The translations under genes and the position numbers were made by a program. From positions 1 to 64,000 of the forward strand of contig JAJFKX010000038.1 of assembly GCA_021772985.1 (NCBI GenBank): DNA of 64,000 nt, given 5' to 3'. Of the stretch, positions 56,179 to 64,000 are shown piece by piece (position 1 is the stretch's first letter; every line of letters begins with the position of its first letter). A model generated the notes under the pieces. That model was given only the letters and a program-made list of their open reading frames with translations. It was not told where the DNA came from and did no database searches. The stretch comes from Gammaproteobacteria bacterium (GTDB taxonomy: Bacteria; Pseudomonadota; Gammaproteobacteria; Xanthomonadales; Wenzhouxiangellaceae).

Positions 56179-59100
56179 ATGGGAGCATCAGCTAATACTT
56201 TGGAAAGCTTCGAAAACACGAAAGCCAACCGTATAACAAAACCAACACTCCGTGTTTATACCGTCTACTTTCACGAGTCGGATCACGATCATGCATACAC
56301 ATTAGGCAGTGACCTATATGCATTGCTGACTCGGCCACCTGACAATCCACTGGCTTTTGGTGCCGGTGTGCCCGTACTAATTGCCGCACATGCCGATAAT
56401 GTAGATATTTCAATCGCTGAACATGTCGTTATTATTCCGGTTTTAGGCAAAGAGTCTTATGCGATTGCGCGCAACGATATCACTGATCGTGTTCAACAAT
56501 GGAGTCAGACTTTAGGTACCGGCCACGTCATACCTGTACCCACTTCTGAAAACTGGCGCAATGCAAGTATCCCTTCAGTTCAATTGCTAACTGAACTTTA
56601 TACTGAAGCAAATGAGAAGCGGCACACGCTCGAAGAGATAGTGCTTGCTATCGCCAAGTTACTTGGCCATAACCAGCAAAAGCCACAGCTATTTATTTCT
56701 CATGCAAAAGCTGATCTTGCCAAAACAAATCATGCAGCCAAGCGTATCCATAAATATGTCGTCAACAATACTACTGGTTCTGCCTTTTATGATCAGCTAA
56801 GCCTTTCGCCCGGCCACTCTCTCAAATCTCAATTGCAAAAAACCATTGGGCCAAATACAATTTTTATTGCCGTCAATAGCGACTCCTATAATTCCCGACC
56901 GTGGTGCCAGGAGGAGTTCCTGCTGGCTAAACAAAATTGTATCCCAACCATTTCCGTTGTAGTGCTTGAACAAGGTGAGCCACGCAGCTCAAGCTTTGGC
57001 GGTAATATTCCCTCGATTGTTTGGCGCGACAATCCAGAGGAAATTGCACTACGTGCAATGGTGGAATGGTTGAAAGCCCATCTATTTCAGAGAGAAGCTT
57101 TACGTATCTACCAGGAAGCTCAACTTCCTGAACCCTGCATTATGCATAGACCGCCTGAGTTACTGGATTTAACCGGTAATCAGAACACAGTCAAACGTTC
57201 ACGATTAGTAATGCACCCTGATCCTGAACTGCCTATCACCGAAAAGAACATTCTTGCTTCAGCAACCGAGAGTCCGTATCTAGTCACTCCAACTACTGCT
57301 TACCGCTTTTTTCGAGGTCAGTCAGATAAACAACATATCAGCACCACCGCCAGTCCTCTAGATGGGCAAAAGATCGGCATCTCACTATCCGATAGTCCTG
57401 ACGTTGATGGTCCTGAGGGCTATACCAAAAATCATGTTGATGACGCAATCAGCTATGTGTGTCGGTGTTTGGTGTCTGCCGGTGCCGCAATCGCCTATGG
57501 CGGAGATTTCCGCAGTAATGGTTACACTGAATTGCTGAGTCAGTTGATCGCCTCCTATAATCAAACAGCATCAAACGATAGTGCTTTATTGCAGAGCTAT
57601 TTGGCCTCCGTGATTTCCATAGCTGAGATGCCGGATAATCTACAAATTACCGCTCATCATATGAGTGAATCTCCAAAGCTATCTGCCAGAGCGATACTCC
57701 CGCCTCCAACGCAGGACAATTACATACCTTCCGCATTGTATTTTTCTGATATGCGGCGGGTGATGAGCCAGGATATTGCGGCATCAATATTTGTCGGTGG
57801 TGCTGCAGAACCTCAAATTAAAGAGCGTGGAAATGGCTATACAGGGCGGTACCCCGGCATTGTTGAGGAAGCGTGGCATATGCTTCAGGTTGGAAAACCT
57901 ATATATGTTGTTGGTGGTTTCGGTGGTGCTGCCAAACTGATTGCCGACCTGATGCGCGGTAATGCGACACCAAAACGATTACTCGACGAAACCTGGCTGA
58001 ATTACCACATATACGCTGAAAAAGCGAAATTTATAGACGACTCTAAATGGCATACGAAACTTAATTTGCCTGATTCAATAGCTGACATGGCAGCGGCAAT
58101 ACGCCAGAAAACAGATAGCCTGCTGCAATCCGATAAAGCATCCCTGGCATGGAATGGTTTGACCGTGGCGGAAAATCACACGCTTTTTAATACCCGGGAT
58201 CCGGTACAGATTGCCGCTCGTATTTTCAAAGGTCTGTTGGTCAAAACTGCGCAGCAATCACAAGATAAGCTGAGTATTGAACTGGTACGCGGGGATATTC
58301 TCAGCGATACAACCCTTGATGCTATATCAATACCTGTATGTAACGATATCCCTGCCGGCGGGGTCGCAGGAGTCGTTAATAAGGCACTTGATAATCGCCT
58401 GAGTGTAGCTATACATAACACCCTGCCTGTGATTGGCGTCAGTGGTAAGGCCTTACACGCAAACTGGGTGCATCTGGCAAACTTAACGCGCTCCGATAAT
58501 GAAACCGAGATACCTTTTGATATCCAATCAGGCGTCGAAAGTGCTGTACATTGTGCCCGGCGCTATGGCTTCCATAAACTCGGCGTGGTGTTGTATGGCG
58601 CTACCCTGGTCGGTCAACCTGTGGCTGGTTCAAGCAAAGCAATTGACCGATTGATTGATCAAATGATTGAAGGCTTCCAGGGGAAACTTCCAAAATCAAC
58701 CGCACTGGTTTGGTATGAGGCTGATCACCAACGCTTTGCACATATCAAACAACGGCTTGCCGAGCTTGAAAATATCCATCTGACTACACTCATTTTACAA
58801 GATCTGGATGAACCACCGGTCACCACCCAAAGCCTGGTAATTCATGCTGAGTTGTCTGATGACGAAACTTCACTGCAAACCACCATCATACCGCCCGCTG
58901 GAACCGCAGTAGCGAGCTACCGGAAAAAACTACTGCAACCCGGCCTGATAAAACAATTGAGCCAGGGCATTGACCAACATGGCAACAGTACTCCCGGCAT
59001 GGCTGAGCTTGCCGCCCGAGGGCAAACAATATCAAGCATTATGTTAGGTAAAGATGCTGATGAATTTCTGCAAAAAATCGGCCAATCCGGTATTCATATC

Positions 59101-59868
59101 GTGCACAACCTGGCCGCCTCGAAGATACCTTTTGAATCAATGACCACAAAGTCGATTAAGGGGCCAGCGTTTCAGTCCGGCATGTCACGCCGATTGCTCA
59201 TTGAAAAAGGCAATATGCAGCAATTATTTGCTGATCCACCTGTTAGTGGCGCATTTAGGGTACTGCTGGTTGCCGACCCGCTTAATGATTTGCCCGGGGC
59301 CAGAAAGGAGGCAGAAGAACTGGAAAAAGTGCTTGAACCATTACCGCATATAGAACTCATGTCCCTATGGAATAAGCACGCTACCATCGAAGCTGTAATG
59401 ACAGCCTTACCGGATATCGATGTTATCCATTACTGCGGACATGCTTCTTATTCCGGACCTGGCCCAAATGATAGCGGTATCTGGCTGGCAGGAAAGCAGC
59501 TTTTAACCGCTGGAATGTTAAGCAATTTAACCCGTTTACCCCGAATCGCCATATTCAATGCCTGTCAGGCAGGTCGTTTGCGAGGCAGAGACTTCGAAGA
59601 TGAACCCATCGAGGTGATCAACGAGGCAGCAGTATTTGCTGAGTATTTCCTGCGCAGTGGTGTGGAAGCTTATATCGGCACCCATTGGTATGTAGGAGAC
59701 AATGCCGCCAAAGAGTTCACCGGTGAGCTTTACAAGCAGTTGGCAGCCAGCGAAACACTGGGTGAATCAGTCCGCTGTGCCCGTCAATTGCTGTACGAAA
59801 ATAACCGAAGGGACTGGGCAAACTATGTGTTATACGGTGAAGGCGGGTTCAGGTTACTGCAACCCTGA
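56179..59868 (+). CDS. TIR–SLOG–macro-like–CHAT protease fusion
   Basis: This 1229-aa protein has at least five parts. Residues 24–135 are TIR-like without the catalytic Glu (VYTVYFHESDHDHAYTLGS). Residues 170–310 are a full TIR domain (LFISHAKADLAKTNHAAKRI, RPWCQEEFLLAK with Glu kept). Residues 395–595 are a SLOG-like Rossmann region (IGISLSDSPDVDGPEG, IAYGGDFRSNGYTELL, PIYVVGGFGGAAKLI). Residues 697–835 look like a macro domain (LVRGDILSDTTLDAISIPV, GGVAGVVNKAL). Residues 1024–1229 are a CHAT caspase-like protease (IHYCGHASYSGPG with His1088, FNACQAGRLRG with Cys1129). SLOG and macro domains sense ADP-ribose-type signals in Thoeris effectors. I chose ATG 56179; a GTG at 56101 would add 26 residues. 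Confidence 0.83.
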   Translation: MGASANTLESFENTKANRITKPTLRVYTVYFHESDHDHAYTLGSDLYALLTRPPDNPLAFGAGVPVLIAAHADNVDISIAEHVVIIPVLGKESYAIARNDITDRVQQWSQTLGTGHVIPVPTSENWRNASIPSVQLLTELYTEANEKRHTLEEIVLAIAKLLGHNQQKPQLFISHAKADLAKTNHAAKRIHKYVVNNTTGSAFYDQLSLSPGHSLKSQLQKTIGPNTIFIAVNSDSYNSRPWCQEEFLLAKQNCIPTISVVVLEQGEPRSSSFGGNIPSIVWRDNPEEIALRAMVEWLKAHLFQREALRIYQEAQLPEPCIMHRPPELLDLTGNQNTVKRSRLVMHPDPELPITEKNILASATESPYLVTPTTAYRFFRGQSDKQHISTTASPLDGQKIGISLSDSPDVDGPEGYTKNHVDDAISYVCRCLVSAGAAIAYGGDFRSNGYTELLSQLIASYNQTASNDSALLQSYLASVISIAEMPDNLQITAHHMSESPKLSARAILPPPTQDNYIPSALYFSDMRRVMSQDIAASIFVGGAAEPQIKERGNGYTGRYPGIVEEAWHMLQVGKPIYVVGGFGGAAKLIADLMRGNATPKRLLDETWLNYHIYAEKAKFIDDSKWHTKLNLPDSIADMAAAIRQKTDSLLQSDKASLAWNGLTVAENHTLFNTRDPVQIAARIFKGLLVKTAQQSQDKLSIELVRGDILSDTTLDAISIPVCNDIPAGGVAGVVNKALDNRLSVAIHNTLPVIGVSGKALHANWVHLANLTRSDNETEIPFDIQSGVESAVHCARRYGFHKLGVVLYGATLVGQPVAGSSKAIDRLIDQMIEGFQGKLPKSTALVWYEADHQRFAHIKQRLAELENIHLTTLILQDLDEPPVTTQSLVIHAELSDDETSLQTTIIPPAGTAVASYRKKLLQPGLIKQLSQGIDQHGNSTPGMAELAARGQTISSIMLGKDADEFLQKIGQSGIHIVHNLAASKIPFESMTTKSIKGPAFQSGMSRRLLIEKGNMQQLFADPPVSGAFRVLLVADPLNDLPGARKEAEELEKVLEPLPHIELMSLWNKHATIEAVMTALPDIDVIHYCGHASYSGPGPNDSGIWLAGKQLLTAGMLSNLTRLPRIAIFNACQAGRLRGRDFEDEPIEVINEAAVFAEYFLRSGVEAYIGTHWYVGDNAAKEFTGELYKQLAASETLGESVRCARQLLYENNRRDWANYVLYGEGGFRLLQP

Positions 59869-59965
59869 TAAACGATAAACCAAAGATTTCAATCGACTCA
59901 CCATATTTTCTGGAACAGATTTCAAACACTTTTACCGAGTCACTCTTATTGGGGATCTCATTATC

Positions 59966-61234
59966 ATGAATAAGGTATTTATCTGTTATCGACGCGAAGA
60001 CACCAAACTGATGGTTGATCGTGCATATAATTTGCTTAAAAAGCGCTTTAATGTCATCCGGGATATTAATGCAGCAGAGGCGGCCAAGCCTTTTGAAAAA
60101 CAGCTGTTTGACCATTTAAAAAGCTCATCGATTATGCTCGTTTTTATTGGTGATAACTGGGAGTCTCAGGATGGCGCCGATCGTCTTAATCACCCTGACG
60201 ATTATATTCGACGTGAAATCGAATTGGCTATTGAACATAAACTTCCAATCCTCCCGGTTATAGTAGGGGAACGCGCATTCCCCACAGCAGACCAGTTACC
60301 CGATAGCCTGCAACCTTTGCTTGAATATCAAGCACTCAGGCTTAGATCTGACCCTGACTTTAAATCTGATTATGCCCGCCTCACTAAAGCTATTATTAAA
60401 TTTGCGCCACCTACAATAAAGCGCATTATTTTAGGTGCGGTAATTATTATTGCCATGTATATAATTATTTCACATCTTGTTCAGTATTTTATCGATGAAA
60501 CAATAGACACAACCGCCAGTAATTATCTCTCTGATTTTGATAATCGTGCATTTGAAAAGATTTATGATAAGTACATTTCTGATCGCACTATCGCGCTGAC
60601 ACCCACATCACCAAAGCAAACCATCATTGCTCAAATGAACTCAATTAGTACTCAGCGGCCAACCAGTAAACCTCAGCAAAGAAAAGAAGTTTTCACTAAA
60701 TCAATGCCTCAACATCCAGGGGAATATCGCTCTGGTGAATTTATTCAAAAACGATATGAAGCCAACTACCAGGAACAATTGTTTTGTGAAGATATTTGGT
60801 TTGAAAAGCTTATTGAGAATGGCTGGGTAGTTGTTGGTGCAACTGAATGGCCGGCCTTTGGAAAATGTGAAAAAAACACTGAAATAGCTCAAGCTAATAT
60901 TCAGGCAAAACTTTTTTTCGATCGAATAGACAATAACGACCTGGATATCATTTACTCACAGCAATTGAGCCCTGATGTGACTCGTCTTCAGTCTAAAGAC
61001 CAAACACTTTTATCACTGACCCAGTTTCGCAAAACTACGTTAAACATAGCACCCTCCCGGGTGAGGCTTATGAGTATCTATTTAGGTATGAATCAAAATC
61101 GAATTGGTCAGTTCGTACTTGTCCGCTACAAAACTCCAACCCCACAATTTAGCTTCTTTGAAGATGTATTATTTGAACTTACCTCGGAAAACGAATGGAA
61201 AATCATATTTTTCTGGGCAACTGCCGGTAATTAA
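59966..61234 (+). CDS. TIR–transmembrane protein with tandem DUF4019-like domains
   Basis: This 422-aa protein has a TIR domain at residues 1–145 (KVFICYRREDTKLMVDRAYN, IMLVFIGDNWESQ, DYIRREIELAIEHKLPILPV, with the Glu in RREIEL at the NADase position). A membrane helix follows at about 152–172 (RIILGAVIIIAMYIIISHLV). The rest, probably outside the cytoplasm, is two similar domains of about 110 residues (SDFDNRAFEKIYDKYIS and FDRIDNNDLDIIYSQQLS open each), related to DUF4019. It is visibly AT-richer than the preceding gene. It begins 97 bases after the CHAT gene and is probably on the same transcript. Confidence 0.8.
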   Translation: MNKVFICYRREDTKLMVDRAYNLLKKRFNVIRDINAAEAAKPFEKQLFDHLKSSSIMLVFIGDNWESQDGADRLNHPDDYIRREIELAIEHKLPILPVIVGERAFPTADQLPDSLQPLLEYQALRLRSDPDFKSDYARLTKAIIKFAPPTIKRIILGAVIIIAMYIIISHLVQYFIDETIDTTASNYLSDFDNRAFEKIYDKYISDRTIALTPTSPKQTIIAQMNSISTQRPTSKPQQRKEVFTKSMPQHPGEYRSGEFIQKRYEANYQEQLFCEDIWFEKLIENGWVVVGATEWPAFGKCEKNTEIAQANIQAKLFFDRIDNNDLDIIYSQQLSPDVTRLQSKDQTLLSLTQFRKTTLNIAPSRVRLMSIYLGMNQNRIGQFVLVRYKTPTPQFSFFEDVLFELTSENEWKIIFFWATAGN

Positions 61235-61999
61235 GCGCATGGGTACTTAAGTTGTTCTAGCCACGCACAGTAGACATTCGCGACTTAGGTTTTCTTACAA
61301 GGTTTCTTGTTATTTGGCTTTTGCACATGCATGGTGAATGCGCAAAAAAACGATGTGCCTGTTATGTTATTGCCCGCAAGCGGCTGTGCAGCTTATCGGC
61401 AATACATTTGGTTTCATCGATTCGGCCCTGTAGCATTCACAGGTAGTCGTAAGGGATGTGGATGTCCCAGCTTTTCCTTTATCTGGTTTATGCAGCTTGT
61501 AACCCACAGGGCTTTGCAGACCACCCTGAAGAGAAGGTGTTAGTGTCCCATCTTCACCGTTAGATTAATCCATGCATTGTGTCTGTCCCGACCCTGCTTG
61601 GATTCTGCCAGAAGGGCATTAAACTTTTGAACAAATCCAATACCCTCTGACAGACAAGGCTAGTGATGTGGGTGTCTAGTCTTGTCGACGATGCTCAAAG
61701 CATTGGCCGGAAAGTTTATCAAAACCACATAGGAATGCCCGCCTGACACAGCGTCCGATACAGTGCTAGTAGGGAGTGGTTTCAGGAGAGACGAGTGAAG
61801 AGCGAGGTAGTGTCATTGTGCGCCTGATGAAAGCCTCATCATGATCATTAGCTGTGCTGATTTCAGCCAGAAATGTCTCAAGTTTCCGTAATATAATGGC
61901 TTTAGGTATTGGATGTCCTTTTATTTCTTTCGTTGTGAGAGTCCGGTTCTGTTCTATAAATTAGCATAATATTCAAATTAAGTACCCAACAGAGCCGGT
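61235..61999. other. Gene-free border region, possibly degenerate
   Basis: I find no supported gene, RNA or mobile element in these 765 bases. Short open frames lack ribosome sites and family features. Near the right end an imperfect inverted repeat (CCGGTTCTGTT at about 61949 and AACAGAGCCGG at about 61986) could terminate the leftward cytochrome operon. The length without genes suggests a scar at the edge of the TIR/CHAT locus. Confidence 0.5.
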
Positions 62000-62881
62000 T
62001 TAATCATCGCGTTCGGCTATGTAAGTATAAATCGCACGACGGTCCTCTAAGCTTAACTTGCGAGTACTGGCTACAACTTCAAGCATCTTGGGTTTGGTAA
62101 GCGGCTGATTGTTCAGGTCATTACCATGTACCAATACGCCCTCAACAAATGCCTGTTCTCCCAGCGCTTTTAGAAGTTCAGTATTAAGCCCTGGTACTTG
62201 GACGCCATCGAAACCCAACGAACCTTCAAAAGCTTTATCACTGTCCAATCCCAAGGTGATATTTCGTGGCGTGTGACACTCTTGACAATGGGCTGCGTGT
62301 TCAACCAGGTATTTACCACGGTTATACATATCCGACTTGTTCGGATTGGGTGTATATGTTGAGGTATCGAAGTTAGCTATTTTCCAAAACCCAATACCCC
62401 TTCGGATATTGAAAGGGAAGCCTATCTCGTGTTTTGCAGCAATTACTTCCACAGCCGGTAGAGAAAAGATAAATGCTTTTATATCCAAAACTTCGGCATC
62501 AGAAAGCCCTGTATAGCGGGCATAGGGAAAACCGGGGAAATAATGTTGGCCATTGGGGGATACACCAGCTTTAACAGCGTTTAAAAAATCTGAATCAGAC
62601 CAAGAGCCAATCCCATATTCTTTACTCGGGGATATATTTGGAGAGACTAGGGCGCCAAACGGTGTTTCTAATTTAACACCTCCACCTAGTAACAACGCAT
62701 CATCCGAAGAGCGATGACATGATACACAACCAGCTGCATAAAATAAGTATTCACCACGTTTGAGATCAACTTCAGTTACTTGCTGTAGAGAATCATATGG
62801 TCGTTGAGGGCTCGTTATTACGAACGCTACAATGGCTAGAGCAGCGCTCAATAGCAAGACTATAGTAAGAGTTCGACGCAT
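62000..62881 (-). CDS. Diheme cytochrome c, membrane-anchored or exported
   Basis: This 293-aa protein has an N-terminal signal or anchor (LTIVLLLSAALAIVAFVIT) and two heme c sites (AAGCVSCHRSSDD and HCQECHTPRNI), with Met ligands probably in SPNGQHY-flanked and GLNTELLKA regions less clearly placed. It resembles the cytochrome subunit of membrane-bound dehydrogenases. It lies downstream of a cupredoxin and a DUF4142 gene in the same direction. Its dehydrogenase partner, if any, is not nearby. Confidence 0.85.
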   Translation of the reverse strand: MRRTLTIVLLLSAALAIVAFVITSPQRPYDSLQQVTEVDLKRGEYLFYAAGCVSCHRSSDDALLLGGGVKLETPFGALVSPNISPSKEYGIGSWSDSDFLNAVKAGVSPNGQHYFPGFPYARYTGLSDAEVLDIKAFIFSLPAVEVIAAKHEIGFPFNIRRGIGFWKIANFDTSTYTPNPNKSDMYNRGKYLVEHAAHCQECHTPRNITLGLDSDKAFEGSLGFDGVQVPGLNTELLKALGEQAFVEGVLVHGNDLNNQPLTKPKMLEVVASTRKLSLEDRRAIYTYIAERDD

Positions 62882-62942
62882 AGCTAATTTAATGGTGCAT
62901 TTAAAAGGAGGCTACAAAATTTTTCCAAAGCTTATAAAGGCA

Positions 62943-62981
62943 AGCCCGTCAATCAGCACCTTATGGCCGATTGACAGGGCT
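62943..62981 (-). terminator. Hairpin between cupredoxin and cytochrome c genes
   Basis: AGCCCGTCAATC (62943–62954) pairs with GATTGACAGGGCT (62969–62981), a long stem with one bulge and a 14-base loop. Only a weak T-rich stretch follows on the minus strand. It may partly end transcripts or protect the upstream mRNA. Confidence 0.5.
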
Positions 62982-63003
62982 AACCAGGTTGACGCTCAGT
63001 GAG

Positions 63004-63402
63004 CTAATCCGATGCCAATGTCATAGAGCCTTCCATATTAGGATGGAATATGCAGAAGTAATCGGTTTCCATTCCTGAACCGATAACAACACTCTTAGAT
63101 TCATCCTTGTTAATTGCCCCAGTATCCCAGCTTTTATCCGAGGCTGTCGCGGTGTGAGGCACGAAGTCTCGGTTGGTCCAGGTAACGGTATCACCTACGT
63201 TCACATCGATTGTTGCCGGCACAAAGTTCAAGCCTTTAATCTCAACTTGATGCTCACGTGCTGCCGTTGCTTGTTTTACCTGGGTTGGCTCGGGATCATC
63301 AGTGTTACACCCGCCCAATACGCCAACCACGAAGGCTATGACAATTCCAGGTGCAATAAGCCGGACCATCTTAAAAGGATTAGCAATGGCTTTTTTTATC
63401 AC
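63004..63402 (-). CDS. Plastocyanin/azurin-like cupredoxin lipoprotein
   Basis: This 132-aa protein has a lipoprotein signal (IAFVVGVLGGCN) and a cupredoxin domain. The type 1 copper ligands are visible: His in FVPHTATAS, then Cys, His and Met in DYFCIFHPNMEGSM. It carries single electrons, probably to or from the cytochrome c encoded downstream. The start overlaps the stop of the DUF4142 gene by four bases. Confidence 0.9.
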   Translation of the reverse strand: MIKKAIANPFKMVRLIAPGIVIAFVVGVLGGCNTDDPEPTQVKQATAAREHQVEIKGLNFVPATIDVNVGDTVTWTNRDFVPHTATASDKSWDTGAINKDESKSVVIGSGMETDYFCIFHPNMEGSMTLASD

Positions 63403-63920
63403 AGATTGGCAACCATGTTTTCAGCATGAGCTTCATGTGTTTTGAATATTGCCAGACCGGCCTTAAACAGCTCTTTAACTTCAGCGTTTTCGATATTGGG
63501 GATAAAGGCATCCGCTACCAAACCGTTAACCGCTTTGTGGTAAGCAAGTTCATTTTCTGCATAACGCCGATCAAACTCTGCGCCACGCAATTTGCTCAGA
63601 TCATTAATGATCTTTTCGGCATTAACCTGTAGCGATTGGCTAAGGAAATTATCTTCTGGACTGGCATTTAATTTTTTCAATAATGCAAGCGCTTGTTCGT
63701 TCACTACCGTGTGATCACGAATCATGGTATTCGCGAAATCATGTATCGCTGGGTTGTCACTAATGGCAAGTGCCAAGTGAGCATAACGAATATCAATATT
63801 ATCAGCGATGTACGCTACGTGCGCGATTTCCAGGTCATTCAGTTCAGAAGGTGACTCTGCCAGAACCTGGGTATTAATAGCGGTTAGCACGAGTGCTAAA
63901 AGTGCAATCTTGAGTTTCAT
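63399..63920 (-). CDS. DUF4142 exported protein
   Basis: This 173-aa protein has a signal peptide (LKIALLALVLTAINTQVLA) and a DUF4142 four-helix, ferritin-like domain (IAHVAYIADNIDIRYAHLAL, MIRDHTVVNEQALALLKKL, YAENELAYHKAVN). An AGGAG site precedes the ATG, and TATAAT on the minus strand at 63974–63979 (with a second at 63985–63990) offers a promoter close to the window edge. Function unknown; the family is often linked to stress or metal handling. It is the first gene of the cupredoxin–cytochrome operon. Confidence 0.88.
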   Translation of the reverse strand: MKLKIALLALVLTAINTQVLAESPSELNDLEIAHVAYIADNIDIRYAHLALAISDNPAIHDFANTMIRDHTVVNEQALALLKKLNASPEDNFLSQSLQVNAEKIINDLSKLRGAEFDRRYAENELAYHKAVNGLVADAFIPNIENAEVKELFKAGLAIFKTHEAHAENMVANL

Positions 63921-64000
63921 TGTTAGGGTACTCCTAATAAGCGGTTATTGATGGTTTATTGTCTAGAGCTCTCATTATAACCAGATTATATGAAGCATAA

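Noticed and set aside
61307-61543. Possible 78-aa gene in the border region
   Set aside because: No ribosome site, unusual composition, and no family features; it looks like a chance open frame.
50183-61999. TIR/CHAT locus as a tRNA-Arg-integrated island with attachment sites
   Set aside because: No integrase gene and no second copy of the tRNA 3' end were found on the right side, so integration at this tRNA is not supported by the sequence.

Overview
The window looks like chromosome from a gammaproteobacterium. It carries the macromolecular-synthesis block rpsU–yqeY–dnaG–rpoD, full-length polA, cytochrome c4, DsbA, HemL-type heme synthesis, a bioBFHCD cluster, UbiA, ZapE, AcpH and E. coli-type TatD. 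The order slt / NDUFA9-like / cca / folM / midA / folK / folB / tsaD / rpsU / yqeY / dnaG / rpoD resembles that of Chromatiales-like and Pseudomonas-like gammaproteobacteria. I cannot name a genus. c-type cytochromes and a membrane desaturase point to aerobic respiration.

Layout. 1–3.43 kb is the end of an integrated element: a secreted leucine-rich-repeat protein (cut by the window edge), a protein with two tandem excisionase-type helix-turn-helix units, and a P4-type tyrosine integrase beside tRNA-Ile(CAT), preceded by phased GAAAC repeats. 3.5–22.6 kb is housekeeping: cytochrome b561, sigma-70, primase, S21, tsaD, folate genes, CCA-adding enzyme, lytic transglycosylase, dsbA, cytochrome c4, engB, hemB and aroE. 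22.6–50.1 kb continues with an orphan TRAP small permease, a 320-bp nested inverted-repeat element, polA, hemL, thiE, rubredoxin, a desaturase, tatD, an SqdB-like/glycosyltransferase/ubiA run, comF, a TPR–TylF-like protein, the biotin operon, zapE, acpH, an ExeM-like nuclease lipoprotein and a cytochrome c.

50.2–61.2 kb, starting at tRNA-Arg(CCG), is the most unusual part. It holds an ECF-like sigma factor, a CadC-like winged-helix/TPR regulator, a small tandem-repeat peptide, a TIR–transmembrane–helical-repeat protein, a 1229-residue protein (pseudo-TIR, TIR, SLOG-like, macro-like and a CHAT caspase-like protease with His and Cys intact), and a TIR–transmembrane protein with two DUF4019-like extracytoplasmic domains. 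All three TIR proteins keep a glutamate at the NADase position. The architecture suggests that TIR enzymes make an ADP-ribose-type signal, the SLOG and macro-like modules sense it, and the protease acts on a target, as in Thoeris-like immunity. I know of no described system with all these parts in this arrangement. The immune role is inference.

A gene-free stretch of about 765 bp follows, then an operon of a DUF4142 protein, a cupredoxin lipoprotein and a diheme cytochrome c.
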